Positions 36,333-45,358 are shown, counted from the first letter of the stretch. The stretch is 64,000 bases of DNA from Peribacillus huizhouensis (GCF_014138605.1 NZ_JACJHX010000006.1:1-64000), one strand, 5' to 3'. Notes: generated by a model not told the origin, from the letters alone. Made by a program: numbers and translations.

Positions 36333-36655
36333 GTGAAACTTCAATCAGTGGGAGCTTCATCGCCTACTGATTGTTAGCCCCGCTCTAGTGTCGCGCTTTA
36401 TTTACTTTCACGCAGCGAAGGTAAATAAAGCGCGACACTAGGAACCCGATTCAGCGAACTTAGACTAAGTACGCCGAGCCCTGCGACAACGTCTGAGTGA
36501 CCGACATCCTGTGGGTCTCAACTTAACCTTTGAAGACCACAAAGGTAAGTTTCACTGTATCTCACCAATCGGTCTTTTATGGGCAGTTGCCCCACTTACG
36601 CATCTTTGATTCCTGTAAACCTTGAGGTGGGGGTCTTACTGCCCGTTAATGCGGG
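36333..36655 (-). repeat. Family B repeat, copy B5
   Basis: Reverse-orientation copy of about 323 bp, bordered by ATAAA on both sides. It carries a 24-bp-arm hairpin (CTAGTGTCGCGCTTTATTTA ... GCGACACTAG, 36379-36443), GTAAGTTTCACTGTATCTCACC, GGGCAGTTGCCCC and the terminal CTGCCCGTTAATGCGGG. The GGGCAGT near one end and the ACTGCCC further in are complementary, supporting a long-range stem. Confidence 0.85.
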
Positions 36656-36667
36656 ATAAAACAAAAG

Positions 36668-36799
36668 AGTGAGGATGTCCTTAAAGGGTCTGATTCAGCA
36701 CGCCAGACAGTTTATAGTGTTACTTACACTTTTACTAAACTGTATGTACTAGTTGCGGAGTCTGGCCACTAAACTTCTGGGCTATCCTCATTTTTTTGT
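36668..36799 (+). terminator. Long palindromic terminator with GGTCTG motif
   Basis: AGTGAGGATGTCC ... GGGCTATCCTCATTTTTTT as outer arms; inner CCAGACAGTTTA / TAAACTGT pairing; loop region carries GGGTCTGATTC and GAGTCTGGCC. Ends in T7. Confidence 0.6.
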
Positions 36800-36910
36800 A
36801 TAAGAAGCTTTAAAGCATTAACACATTGTTATACCAATGATAACCACTGTTGTTAAATGTTCTGAGATTTTGATAAACTGATAAAAAGAAGATTTAGAGG
36901 AGTGTTTTGT

Positions 36911-37633
36911 TTGGCAAATGCTGTATATAAAATTCCGCCTGTTGGCGAATTTTTAACATTTGAAAATAGAGAAGAATATATTGAAAAAGGCATAGAATGG
37001 AGTTTGTTTACCGCCAGATCGGTTAAAGATGATCTATGGTATAAAACGCCCTATTATCAAGGGAAAGTAAAACTTGCAGGCTACCAAGCATACTCGAACG
37101 GATTTAATACAATTGTTGTTGAATTTGAAGATGGTTCACTAAGCTGTATCCATCCAGCCTTTTTGAAGGAAATGCAAAGTAACAACTTCGGCAAAGAATT
37201 ATTGAGTGGTACTGTTTTTGATGCAACATCTGAGGTTACTAATGACACCATTGAAATGCCAGTTGAAGATATTGTAGCAAAAAAAGAAGAGAAGCCTAAA
37301 GAAAAAAAACCAAAGAAAGAAAAGAAACCTAAATTAGCGCTGCCTGAAGATAAAGTTCACTTCACCGCAAAAATTAAAGAATTTACCGCGAAAATGAACC
37401 ATTTCACTGGTGAAGAAGATGAAGTGATTTTGTTGGAAAATGTCCAGATTACGGGAGAAGCAGAATTGTTTATTGGCGATGCGTGGTGTGCCTACAGCAA
37501 GACTTTAAAAAAACTTGAGTTAGAAGAACAAGATCAGCTTGAATTTGACGGAAAAATTGTTGATAAGAAATTCAACAAAGAGATCTTGTATAAGGTAAAT
37601 AATCCGTCAAAATTAAAAAAAATAGTTGACTAA
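36911..37633 (+). CDS. Two-domain protein with Lys-rich linker, unknown
   Basis: About 240 residues. Residues 1-105 form a compact domain (KIPPVGEFLTFENREEYIEKG, then YQGKVKLAGYQAYSNGF and SCIHPAFLKEM). An acidic then very basic linker follows (EEKPKEKKPKKEKKPK, about residues 131-146). The last 90 residues look like an all-beta, OB-like domain (HFTAKIKEFTAKMNHFTG, LENVQITGEAELFIGDAWC). Such a two-domain layout suggests nucleic-acid or protein binding, but I do not recognise the family. TTG 36911 lies eight bases after AGAGGAG, better than GTG 36902, which overlaps that box. Confidence 0.75.
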   Translation: MANAVYKIPPVGEFLTFENREEYIEKGIEWSLFTARSVKDDLWYKTPYYQGKVKLAGYQAYSNGFNTIVVEFEDGSLSCIHPAFLKEMQSNNFGKELLSGTVFDATSEVTNDTIEMPVEDIVAKKEEKPKEKKPKKEKKPKLALPEDKVHFTAKIKEFTAKMNHFTGEEDEVILLENVQITGEAELFIGDAWCAYSKTLKKLELEEQDQLEFDGKIVDKKFNKEILYKVNNPSKLKKIVD

Positions 37634-37702
37634 TCATGTGAATTATCTAAATTGGAGTCAAAACGACTACTAAACATTACAAAATAAGCATTGTTTTTAG
37701 TT

Positions 37703-37930
37703 GGCTCTTTTCCAAAAGTTTGTTGTTTTAGCAAGAAACCAATTCGAACAGTTGGAGCGGATGGCAAGATTCCTGCTTAGAGAAGCCTGTTTTAGGGATA
37801 CCCCATAAGTGCAAAGTACGGAGGAGGCTTCGTTAGACCGCCCGCAAATAAGCGAGTACTTCCAACAGAAATCAACCTATGTTGTTTGTATACATATAAT
37901 AGAAAAACAACAAGGTATGTGAAAAAAACT
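37703..37930 (-). repeat. Family A MITE-like repeat, copy A3
   Basis: Reverse copy: GGCTCTTTTCCAAAAGTTTG at one end, CAAGGTATGTGAAAAAAACT at the other. Core AGCAAGAAACCAATTCGAAC, CCTGCTTAGAGAAGCC, AGGCTTCGTTAGACCGCCCG and ACAGAAATCAACC matches the other copies with more divergence. Confidence 0.78.
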
Positions 37931-37950
37931 TTTAATTATATAAAACAGGT

Positions 37951-37998
37951 AGGAACCCTAAAATCAGAAATCAATTTTGTTTTTTAGGGTTCCTTTAT
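37951..37998 (+). terminator. Rho-independent terminator
   Basis: AGGAACCCTAAAA / TTTTAGGGTTCCT arms followed by TTATTT. It lies after the unknown gene and the family A copy and before the CC/Se gene. Confidence 0.85.
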
Positions 37999-38084
37999 TT
38001 TTGAGGCAATTAGATGAAGCAGTTACCATTACTCAAAAGGAAGTTACACTTTATTGAAATAGCTATTAGAAAATGAAAGGGTGA

Positions 38085-38369
38085 ATGGGCTTGATTATTG
38101 AAATCGAAGAACAAGCGAAAAAGTGGATTGAAGCGAAAGGGAATACAATAACTGTAAAAAACTTAGTAGTGAATGGTTGCTGTTCGGTAGGTATACAAGA
38201 AATAGTCGCTGTTCCTGGTAAGCCAAAATATTTAGAACAATACAGGGAAATGAGAATGGATCATCTATCTGTATATGTGCAAAATAACATTACTGTGCAG
38301 AATAAACTTCTGTTAAAACTTTCAGGCATTAGTTTCTTGAAATCCATTTCCGTAACTGCTCTACAATAA
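38085..38369 (+). CDS. CC/Se-motif family protein
   Basis: 94 residues at most. The motif VVNGCCSVGIQE (Cys-Cys about residues 31-32) is the defining CC/Se pair; in some relatives the second Cys is selenocysteine. The rest, PGKPKYLEQYREMRMDHLSVYV, is the usual YxxxxxDxLxVYV segment. It resembles a small HesB/NifU-like or redox-metal-binding protein of unknown role. Here both are Cys codons (TGC, TGT), with no TGA. ATG 38085 is almost inside the AAAGGGTG box; TTG 38091 with seven-base spacing may be the true start. Confidence 0.8.
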   Translation: MGLIIEIEEQAKKWIEAKGNTITVKNLVVNGCCSVGIQEIVAVPGKPKYLEQYREMRMDHLSVYVQNNITVQNKLLLKLSGISFLKSISVTALQ

Positions 38370-38581
38370 TCAGGAAAATTTTCTTGCTGTATTGTTAATT
38401 GAAAAGTTAGATGGAATAATTTCAAAACATTAGAGGTAGTTTACTAAAATAAAATGGTTCATATATATAAAGAATTTAGAATAAAAGAATAAGGGCATAT
38501 TTCTTCAAAGTATAAAAGTAATATGACTGTTTTCAACCATCTTTAGGCTTTAACAATACAAAAAGAAAGAGGAATCTGCCT

Positions 38582-39568
38582 ATGAGTGAATTACTTAGAT
38601 TATTAAAACAAGGTAATAAATCAGCAATTATCGCTGCATGTGTTAATGCAATTATTGCCATCTTAAAAGCTGTTGCTTATTTTATTACCGGAAATGTCGC
38701 GATGTTTGCAGAAATGTTACATAGTATAGGAGATGCGGCCAATCAATTTTTTGTATTCATCGGCTCAGCACTTAGTAAGAAAGCACCTACAGACCGTTTT
38801 CCTGAAGGATTTGGTCGACTTGTCAACCTTGTTTTATTAGGAGCTGTATTGATCGTAGGCATCATGTCATATGAAACCGTTAAAGAAGGAATTCACCATA
38901 TCATTCATCCAGCTCATTCAGCTGGGATTGTGATTAATCTTACAGTTCTTATTGCAGCAGTCATTCTTGAAGCGTTTGTATTATTTAAAGCGATGAAAGA
39001 AGTACTTCATGAAACAGGTGTGGAGGCATCCGGGATTCAAATTGCTACGAAAAGCTTTGGAGCTTATAAAAAAGCGAAACCAGCAACAAAACTCGTTTTT
39101 TTAGAAGACTTCGTTGCTACTGCTGGAGGAGTCCTCGCAATTGTGGCTATTCTGCTGTCACACTACACTATGTTTGCTCAAGCAGAAGGGGTTGCCTCTG
39201 TCATGATTGGGGGGATGATGTTCTTTGTAGTTGGGAGGGTCTTCCTTGATAATGCAGCAGGTGTACTTGGAGAATCTGATACAGAAATTCGTAATAAAAT
39301 TGGCGATATGGTCATTAAAGATCCCGATGTGAAAGATATTCAAGAAATCACTGTATTAAAAGAAGGGGAGCATCTTCATGTCGAACTAGAAGTAGAATTG
39401 GATGCATCAATTACGATTGCCGAAGCAGATGATATAAAAGACCGTTTAGTTGAAGCAATCAGCAATGAAAGAGGTGTTACGGACGTCATCGTCGAATTCG
39501 ATGAAGATGATGGGGTTCAGACATGGAAGGAGAATTCCTTACAAACAAATGACCCTAAGGGAAAATGA
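38582..39568 (+). CDS. Cation diffusion facilitator family transporter
   Basis: 328 residues. Six hydrophobic stretches in the first 220 residues: NKSAIIAACVNAIIAILKAV, AEMLHSIGDAANQFFVF (His-x3-Asp), GFGRLVNLVLLGAV, and LVFLEDFVATAGGVLAIVA. The C-terminal domain after about 230 is a cytoplasmic ferredoxin-like regulatory fold (IKDPDVKDIQEITVLKEGEHLHVELEVEL, then DIKDRLVEAI). The metal-site residues in helix V are Glu-Asp rather than the canonical HxxxD, as in a divergent CDF branch, so the ion is uncertain. ATG 38582. Confidence 0.85.
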   Translation: MSELLRLLKQGNKSAIIAACVNAIIAILKAVAYFITGNVAMFAEMLHSIGDAANQFFVFIGSALSKKAPTDRFPEGFGRLVNLVLLGAVLIVGIMSYETVKEGIHHIIHPAHSAGIVINLTVLIAAVILEAFVLFKAMKEVLHETGVEASGIQIATKSFGAYKKAKPATKLVFLEDFVATAGGVLAIVAILLSHYTMFAQAEGVASVMIGGMMFFVVGRVFLDNAAGVLGESDTEIRNKIGDMVIKDPDVKDIQEITVLKEGEHLHVELEVELDASITIAEADDIKDRLVEAISNERGVTDVIVEFDEDDGVQTWKENSLQTNDPKGK

Positions 39569-39582
39569 TGGAATCATTGCTT

Positions 39583-39608
39583 AAAAAAGCCTGCTTATGG
39601 CTTTTTTT
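39583..39608 (+). terminator. Rho-independent terminator
   Basis: AAAAAAGCC-TGCTTAT-GGCTTTTTTT shortly after the CDF transporter. Confidence 0.85.
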
Positions 39609-39678
39609 GTTGAATAAATTAGCACTTTCCAGTATGGTTTAAATGATAGTTAGCGAAATTTTCGTGTAGAGGTGGAAA

Positions 39679-40455
39679 ATGAAACCGGTAATACTCCAAA
39701 AATTAAAGCGAATTGAACTAGAATTTGATGTGAAGATTGTTTATGCATGTGAATCAGGAAGTAGGGCATGGGGCTTCCCGTCTAAAGATAGTGACTATGA
39801 TGTTCGTTTTATTTACGTTCATAAACCAGAATGGTATTTATCCATTGATAACAACAAGCGAGATGTGATTGAACATCCTATTCATAATTTACTTGATATA
39901 AATGGATGGGAAATCACGAAAGCGTTACGTTTGTTCCGCAAATCCAATCCAGCCCTTTTAGAATGGATGCATTCAAGCATACAATATTACACGGCATATT
40001 CTACGATCCATCAAATGCGCAATATGGAGAAAGATGTGTTTATCCCAAGCTCCGGCGTATATCACTATTTACATATGGCCAATGGCAATTATCGGGACTA
40101 TCTGCAGCGAAATTCTGTGAAAATTAAAAAATATTTTTACGTTTTACGTCCGTTACTAGCCGCAAAATGGATTGAAACATACAATACATTCCCGCCAAAT
40201 GAATTTCAGGTTTTATTAGCAGCATTAGTTCCTGATGGGAAATTGAAGGACGAAATCACAACATTGCTAGAAAGAAAAATAGCAAGTGTCGAGTTAGATT
40301 ATGAGCCAAGAATACAAATCATCAATCAATTTATCGAAAGTGAAATTCCTCGACTTGAACAATATGTAAAACATTTACAAAAAGAAGCTGTTGATCCAAC
40401 AACAGATTTAAACCTGCTATTTAGAAACACATTGCAAGAGGTATGGACCCATTAA
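39679..40455 (+). CDS. ycgL: Nucleotidyltransferase-domain protein, YcgL-like
   Basis: 258 residues. The polymerase-beta-type motif CESGSRAWGFPSKDSDYDVRF supplies Gly-Ser and the DxD metal pair (about residues 26-42). The rest is helical (YHYLHMANGNYRDYLQ, LEQYVKHLQKEA). Matches the YcgL family of predicted nucleotidyltransferases; related proteins occur in RNA-repair and toxin-antitoxin settings, but no partner is adjacent. ATG 39679 with AGAGGTGG upstream. The biological substrate is unknown. Confidence 0.82.
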   Translation: MKPVILQKLKRIELEFDVKIVYACESGSRAWGFPSKDSDYDVRFIYVHKPEWYLSIDNNKRDVIEHPIHNLLDINGWEITKALRLFRKSNPALLEWMHSSIQYYTAYSTIHQMRNMEKDVFIPSSGVYHYLHMANGNYRDYLQRNSVKIKKYFYVLRPLLAAKWIETYNTFPPNEFQVLLAALVPDGKLKDEITTLLERKIASVELDYEPRIQIINQFIESEIPRLEQYVKHLQKEAVDPTTDLNLLFRNTLQEVWTH

Positions 40456-40462
40456 TAATTTA

Positions 40463-40506
40463 TCACGGATGAACAGGTTGAATCCCCCACTGATGGAAGT
40501 TTCGCT
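40463..40506 (+). repeat. Family B remnant, copy B6
   Basis: Only the two ends remain: TCACGGATGAACAGGTTGAA and CCCCCACTGATGGAAGTTTCGC after TTTAT. The interior is absent. Confidence 0.45.
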
Positions 40507-40578
40507 AACAGGATTGGATGAAAGAAACGACAAAGTGAATGTGATGAAATTCAATACTTGCGAAAGGATGGTAGCGAA

Positions 40579-41334
40579 ATGTCAGAATACATATTGAAAA
40601 ATGAAATAAAATTAATTGCTTTGGATATGGACGGAACACTCTTAGATCCAGACAATAAAGTGACGGAAGAGAACCGGCAGGCAATTAAGGCGGCTGAGGG
40701 ACAAGGGGTTCATGTTGTTCTAAGCACAGGACGCACCTTTGCAACCTGTAGTGACTATGCGAAATCATTAGAACTATCTTCATATTTAGTTACAGTAAAT
40801 GGCAGTGAAATTTATAACGAACAGGGAAAACTAGTCGAGAGAAATATTATCCAAACCGATTTTGTGAAATGGATGCTTGACATATGTAACCAATTTAAAA
40901 CAGACTACTGGGCCGTCAGTTGTGATCGAGTGTATCGAGACGATATTCCTGAAGACCTTTTCGCCTCAGAGTGGTTGAAGTTCGGATTTAATACGAGTGA
41001 TAATAAAGCACGAGAAGAAATTATCCAGCTCCTTAAAGGGAATGGCCAGCTTGAAGTTAGTAATTCAAGTCCAACGAATATTGAAGTGAACGCACTTGGA
41101 ATTAATAAAGCCAAAGCCATTGAAGTCGTTTGTAATCGCCTAGGTATTAACATGAACGAAGTGATGGCAGTTGGCGATAGCTTGAATGATATTATGATGA
41201 TTAAGGAAGCAGGCCTTGGTGTTGCGATGGGGAATGCACAGGAAATCGTGAAGGAGACAGCGGACTGGATCACAGCAACAAATGAAGAAAATGGTGTCGC
41301 TAAAGCGATTGAAAAATGGGTTTTAAAATCATAA
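40579..41334 (+). CDS. Cof-type HAD-IIB sugar-phosphate phosphatase
   Basis: 251 residues. HAD motif I ALDMDGTLLD (nucleophile Asp about residue 17), motif II VLSTGRTF, C2b cap insertion, motif III Lys in NKAKAIE, motif IV GDSLNDIMM. Members dephosphorylate sugar phosphates, FMN or pyridoxal phosphate; specificity cannot be read. ATG 40579 is 11 bases after AAAGGA; a TTG seven codons upstream is possible. Terminator follows immediately. Confidence 0.9.
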   Translation: MSEYILKNEIKLIALDMDGTLLDPDNKVTEENRQAIKAAEGQGVHVVLSTGRTFATCSDYAKSLELSSYLVTVNGSEIYNEQGKLVERNIIQTDFVKWMLDICNQFKTDYWAVSCDRVYRDDIPEDLFASEWLKFGFNTSDNKAREEIIQLLKGNGQLEVSNSSPTNIEVNALGINKAKAIEVVCNRLGINMNEVMAVGDSLNDIMMIKEAGLGVAMGNAQEIVKETADWITATNEENGVAKAIEKWVLKS

Positions 41335-41373
41335 AAAAAGTAAGTCTGACAGAAATTTTGTTAGACTTTTTTT
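41334..41373 (+). terminator. Rho-independent terminator
   Basis: AAAAAAAGTAAGTCTGACA / GTTAGACTTTTTTT arms directly after the HAD phosphatase. Confidence 0.9.
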
Positions 41374-41676
41374 GGTGGCGATAAAAAGTCAGAAATCAGG
41401 ATTTAATACCTAAAAAATAAAATTTACATATTAGTAAAATATTAGTGTTTTTTAAAGGGGAAATAAAGTAATTGTCGAATTTGTAATATTGAGATAATTC
41501 TGAAATAGAAAGGGTGATTCTATTTTTTATGGCTGACGATGGCTTTTGTGAGAATGGGGGGATGGATTTTTGTAAATCTAATGTTTGGCAGTCATGTGGG
41601 GTTTTTGTAATAGATTTGCAATGAAAGGCATTTCGTTTTTTTTTTTAACTATTATGAGAAATAAGGAGGAATTTAT
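41374..41676. other. Upstream region of the opp operon
   Basis: About 300 bases. TTGTCG-17-TAATTC near 41472 is a weak promoter candidate; AATTCTGAAAT beside it recalls part of a CodY box, but the match is too short to claim. AAGGAGGAA just before TTG 41677 is the ribosome site. No leader structure recognised. Confidence 0.4.
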
Positions 41677-43338
41677 TTGAAACGAAATAAATTTTCATTT
41701 TTTGCTCTTGTTATTGGGTTAATGGTAGTAATTTCGGGATGTAATAGCTTTGGAGAAACAGAAAAAACATCGACTAAAGACTCAGGTAAAAGTGATGGGA
41801 AAAAGGAAGCGGTAGAGAAGGTTTTGAATCTAAATAACAGCTCTGAACCAGGATCACTGCATCCAGGAACAGCAGAAGGCACACATGATTCATGGATATT
41901 AGAGCATGCGTTTGAAGGATTGACGAAGAAAACGCCTGAAGGAGAAATCGTAGATGGAATGGCGTCTGTTCCAACAAGTGAAGATGGGATAAATTGGATT
42001 TTCAAAATAAAAGAAGGCATGAAATGGTCAAATGGCGATCCTGTAACAGCACATGATTTTGAATTCGCTTGGAAATATGCACTTGCTCCTGAAACCGCTT
42101 CCGAATATGCGTATCAATTGTTTTATCTTGAAGGTGCTGAAGCTTACAATGCGGGTACTGGAACAGTCGATCAAGTTGGGGTAAAAGCAAAAGACGATAC
42201 AACACTTGAAGTGAAGCTTGCTCAAGCTACCCCATACTTCCTTGATTTAACTTCTTTCTATACGTACTATCCGGTGAATAAAAAAGTTCAAGAAGAAAAT
42301 CCGAAATGGTTCACAGAAGCTACTAGCTACGTTTCAAATGGACCGTTCAAGTTAACAGAGTGGAAACATAAAGAAAGTGTGAAGTTAGAGAAGAATGAAA
42401 ATTATTATGATAAAGATAAAATTAATTTAGATGTTGTAAACTTTGTCATTCTTGAAGATGAAAATACAGCATGGCAAATGTATCAATCTGGCGAATTGGA
42501 TTTAGCGTATCCTCTACCACAAGATGTTCAAGGACAACTGGCACAGTCTAATAATAAAGAATTCCACAATGGACCAGATTTAGCTGTTTATTACTACAAT
42601 TTAAATAACGATGTAAAACCATTTAACAACATAAAAGTAAGAAAAGCATTAAGTTTAGCGATTGACCGTAAAACAATTACTGAAAATGTCGCACAAGGTG
42701 GTCAACAGTCTGCTTATTCAGTAGTCCCACCAGGGATTCCAGATGTAAATGGGGACTACCAAGAAAATACCGGAAATCTTTTCACTGAAGATGTTGAAGA
42801 AGCGAAGAAGTTGCTAGCAGAAGGGTTGGCAGAGGAAGGAATGGATAAACTGCCAGAATTCTCAATTTTATATAATACGTTAGCAGGCCACCAAAAAATT
42901 GCAGAAGCAGTACAAGAGATGTGGCGTAAGAACCTTGGGGTAACTGTAACGCTAGAAAATACTGAATTCCAAGTGAAACTTGATAGAGAAAAAGCGGGTA
43001 AATATCAAGTTTCTCGTGCTGGCTGGGTTGGCGATTATGTTGATCCGATGACATTTATGGATCTATGGACTTCAGATAATTCACACAATGATGCGAATTG
43101 GAAAAATGCTGAATACGATCAATTGATTAAAGAAGCAAAGCAAACAATGGATCAACAAGTTCGGATGGACAATATGCATAAAGCTGAAAAACTTCTTATG
43201 GCTGAAATGCCGATTATCCCAATCTATTTCTATACAAAACCGCATATGGTTAAAGAATATGTGACAGGTGTTTATACACCAATCAACAGATATCCTCAAT
43301 TTATTTATGCAGATGTTGATATGGATGCAAAAGAATAA
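41677..43338 (+). CDS. oppA: Oligopeptide ABC transporter, substrate-binding lipoprotein
   Basis: 553 residues. Lipoprotein signal with lipobox VISGC (lipid-anchored Cys about residue 22), Ser/Lys-rich tether, then an SBP_bac_5 fold: NNSSEPGSLHPGTAEGTHDS, WIFKIKEGMKWSNGDPVTAHDF (split), KALSLAIDRKTI, SRAGWVGDYVDPMTFMD. Binds extracellular peptides and delivers them to OppBCDF. TTG 41677 follows AAGGAGGAA with the right spacing. In Bacillus, Opp also imports signalling peptides for sporulation and competence. Confidence 0.94.
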   Translation: MKRNKFSFFALVIGLMVVISGCNSFGETEKTSTKDSGKSDGKKEAVEKVLNLNNSSEPGSLHPGTAEGTHDSWILEHAFEGLTKKTPEGEIVDGMASVPTSEDGINWIFKIKEGMKWSNGDPVTAHDFEFAWKYALAPETASEYAYQLFYLEGAEAYNAGTGTVDQVGVKAKDDTTLEVKLAQATPYFLDLTSFYTYYPVNKKVQEENPKWFTEATSYVSNGPFKLTEWKHKESVKLEKNENYYDKDKINLDVVNFVILEDENTAWQMYQSGELDLAYPLPQDVQGQLAQSNNKEFHNGPDLAVYYYNLNNDVKPFNNIKVRKALSLAIDRKTITENVAQGGQQSAYSVVPPGIPDVNGDYQENTGNLFTEDVEEAKKLLAEGLAEEGMDKLPEFSILYNTLAGHQKIAEAVQEMWRKNLGVTVTLENTEFQVKLDREKAGKYQVSRAGWVGDYVDPMTFMDLWTSDNSHNDANWKNAEYDQLIKEAKQTMDQQVRMDNMHKAEKLLMAEMPIIPIYFYTKPHMVKEYVTGVYTPINRYPQFIYADVDMDAKE

Positions 43339-43350
43339 TTGAAGAATGTC

Positions 43351-43386
43351 GGAGGTGTGCTTATGTCTTGGCACGCCCCCTTTTTT
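43351..43386 (+). terminator. Intercistronic attenuating terminator between oppA and oppB
   Basis: GGAGGTGTGC / GGCACGCCCCC stem with G-U pairs then T6. Placed inside the operon, it would lower oppBCDF relative to the abundant binding protein. Confidence 0.7.
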
Positions 43387-43444
43387 CCTTTGGAAAATCA
43401 CCAATCAAAAAGGTCTTCATTTAAGAGGAATGGGGTGATTGATT

Positions 43445-44374
43445 ATGATTAGATATATTTTACATCGCTTTATGTGGGCGATCATTACGTTATGGGCGAC
43501 CATTACGATTACCTTTATTATTATGCATAGTATTCCTGGTGACCCGTTCGCGAAAGAAGGAACAATGACAGAATCAATGTACGAAAACTTACAACGATAC
43601 TATAATTTGGACAAACCAAAAATTGTGCAGTATGTCATTTATCTCAAGCAAGTGGCTTTGTTAGATTTTGGTCCTTCAATAAAGTCTAAGACATTAACAG
43701 TAAACGATTATATAGAAAAAGGTTTCCCGGTCTCCTTTCATCTTGGAGCTCAGGCTATGATTATTGCTATCTTCTTTGGCCTAATATTAGGAGTCATCGC
43801 TTCATTATATCGAAATCGATGGCCAGACTATACATCTATGATTATTGCAATTATTGGCATATCAGTTCCAAGTTTTGTATTGGCGACCTTACTTATTAAT
43901 TTCTTGGCAGTTAAATGGTCTTTTTTTCCGGTAGCGACCTGGAAATCTTGGAGCCATACTGTATTACCGTCCATTGCACTTGCAATGATGCCGCTTGCTT
44001 ATATTGCAAGATTGATGAGAACAAGCATGATTGAAGTTTTAAATCAAGATTATATTTTAACGGCTAAAGCAAAAGGATTACGAAAGAATGCAGTGATCAT
44101 TAAACATGCAATTCGTAATGCTTTGATGCCTGTCGTTACGGTCTTAGGTATATTAACAGCGAATGTTGTAACGGGAAGTTTCGTAATTGAACATATATTT
44201 GGGATTCCAGGAATTGGTGAGATGTTTGTAAAAGGTATAATGAACCGTGATTATCCAGTGATTCTTGGATCAACAGTTTTTTACAGTGCGATTCTCATCT
44301 TTTTAATTTTTATCGTCGATGTGGTTTACACATGGATTGATCCTAGAATTAAAGTGACGGGGGCGAGCAAATAA
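43445..44374 (+). CDS. oppB: Oligopeptide ABC transporter permease OppB
   Basis: 309 residues, six membrane helices. Conserved N-terminal YILHRFMWAIITLWATITITF and SIPGDPF; EAA loop near ARLMRTSMIEVLNQDYILTAKAKGL (split), and FVIEHIFGIPGIGEMFVKGI. ATG 43445 has GGGGTGAT five bases upstream; a TTG two codons before is less likely. Stop overlaps the start of oppC (TAATG). Confidence 0.93.
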   Translation: MIRYILHRFMWAIITLWATITITFIIMHSIPGDPFAKEGTMTESMYENLQRYYNLDKPKIVQYVIYLKQVALLDFGPSIKSKTLTVNDYIEKGFPVSFHLGAQAMIIAIFFGLILGVIASLYRNRWPDYTSMIIAIIGISVPSFVLATLLINFLAVKWSFFPVATWKSWSHTVLPSIALAMMPLAYIARLMRTSMIEVLNQDYILTAKAKGLRKNAVIIKHAIRNALMPVVTVLGILTANVVTGSFVIEHIFGIPGIGEMFVKGIMNRDYPVILGSTVFYSAILIFLIFIVDVVYTWIDPRIKVTGASK

Positions 44375-45303
44375 TGGCGGGGAAAATAGATGTAACCGAA
44401 GAAATGTTTGCTCCAGCAGAAAATAATTTTCTAGAGGCCGAAAAGATTTCTAGGCCCACGATTTCCTATTGGAACGATGTATGGCGGAGATTGCGCGCAA
44501 ATAAACTAGCTATGATTGGTTTGGTGCTGATTATTCTGTTGTGTCTGATGGCAATTTTTGGTCCATATATGAACGGTTTCACATATTATGAGCAGGATTT
44601 TACGAAGAAGAACTTAGAGCCGAATGCAGAGCACTGGTTTGGTACCGATGCGTCAGGAAGGGATTTGTTTACGAGAGCGTGGTATGGCGCGCGAATTTCA
44701 TTATTTATTGGTTTGATGGCAGCCTTAATTGACTTCGTTTTAGGTGTAGTATATGGCGGGATTTCGGCAATTAGTGGCGGTAGAACAGATAATGTAATGA
44801 TGCGAATTGCAGAAGTAATATATTCTATTCCATATTTATTAATGGTGATTCTAATCATGGTTGTACTAAGGCCTGGTATTTTCCCAATCATTATTGCCAT
44901 GACGATCACCGGTTGGATTCCGATGGCACGCCTTGTCCGTGGGCAAGTTCTACAATTAAAGGAAAATGAATATGTTCAGGCATCTAAAGCGGCTGGTGCA
45001 AAGTTAAGTTGGACATTAAGAAAACATTTAATTCCGAATTCAATGGGACCCATTCTTGTAAATGTTACTTTAACGATCCCGACAGCTATTTTCGCTGAAG
45101 CAACCTTGAGTTTCCTTGGGCTTGGTATTCAACCACCGCAAGCCAGTTGGGGAAGTCTAACAAGTGATGCGCTTGGAAGTATATTAATCGGTAATTTCTA
45201 TCAGTTGGCGATTCCAGCATTTCTAATCTCTTTAACGATGTTTGCATTTAATGTTTTGGGTGATGGACTACAAGATGCATTAGATCCAAAACTGCGTGAG
45301 TAA
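44374..45303 (+). CDS. oppC: Oligopeptide ABC transporter permease OppC
   Basis: 309 residues. An N-terminal cytoplasmic stretch, then RRLRANKLAMIGLVLIILLC, HWFGTDASGRDLFTRAWYG (characteristic of OppC/DppC), EAA loop EYVQASKAAGAKLSWTLRKH, and FAEATLSFLGLGIQPPQASW. Pairs with OppB to form the peptide channel. Start overlaps oppB. Confidence 0.93.
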   Translation: MAGKIDVTEEMFAPAENNFLEAEKISRPTISYWNDVWRRLRANKLAMIGLVLIILLCLMAIFGPYMNGFTYYEQDFTKKNLEPNAEHWFGTDASGRDLFTRAWYGARISLFIGLMAALIDFVLGVVYGGISAISGGRTDNVMMRIAEVIYSIPYLLMVILIMVVLRPGIFPIIIAMTITGWIPMARLVRGQVLQLKENEYVQASKAAGAKLSWTLRKHLIPNSMGPILVNVTLTIPTAIFAEATLSFLGLGIQPPQASWGSLTSDALGSILIGNFYQLAIPAFLISLTMFAFNVLGDGLQDALDPKLRE

Positions 45304-45358
45304 AAAAGCCTAGTAAGAGGTCCTAAGTAGATAAAAAATAGAGAGAAGGTGGACCGAA

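Noticed and set aside
41472..41510. CodY box upstream of oppA
   Set aside because: Only AATTCTGAAAT is seen, too short to separate from chance in AT-rich DNA.
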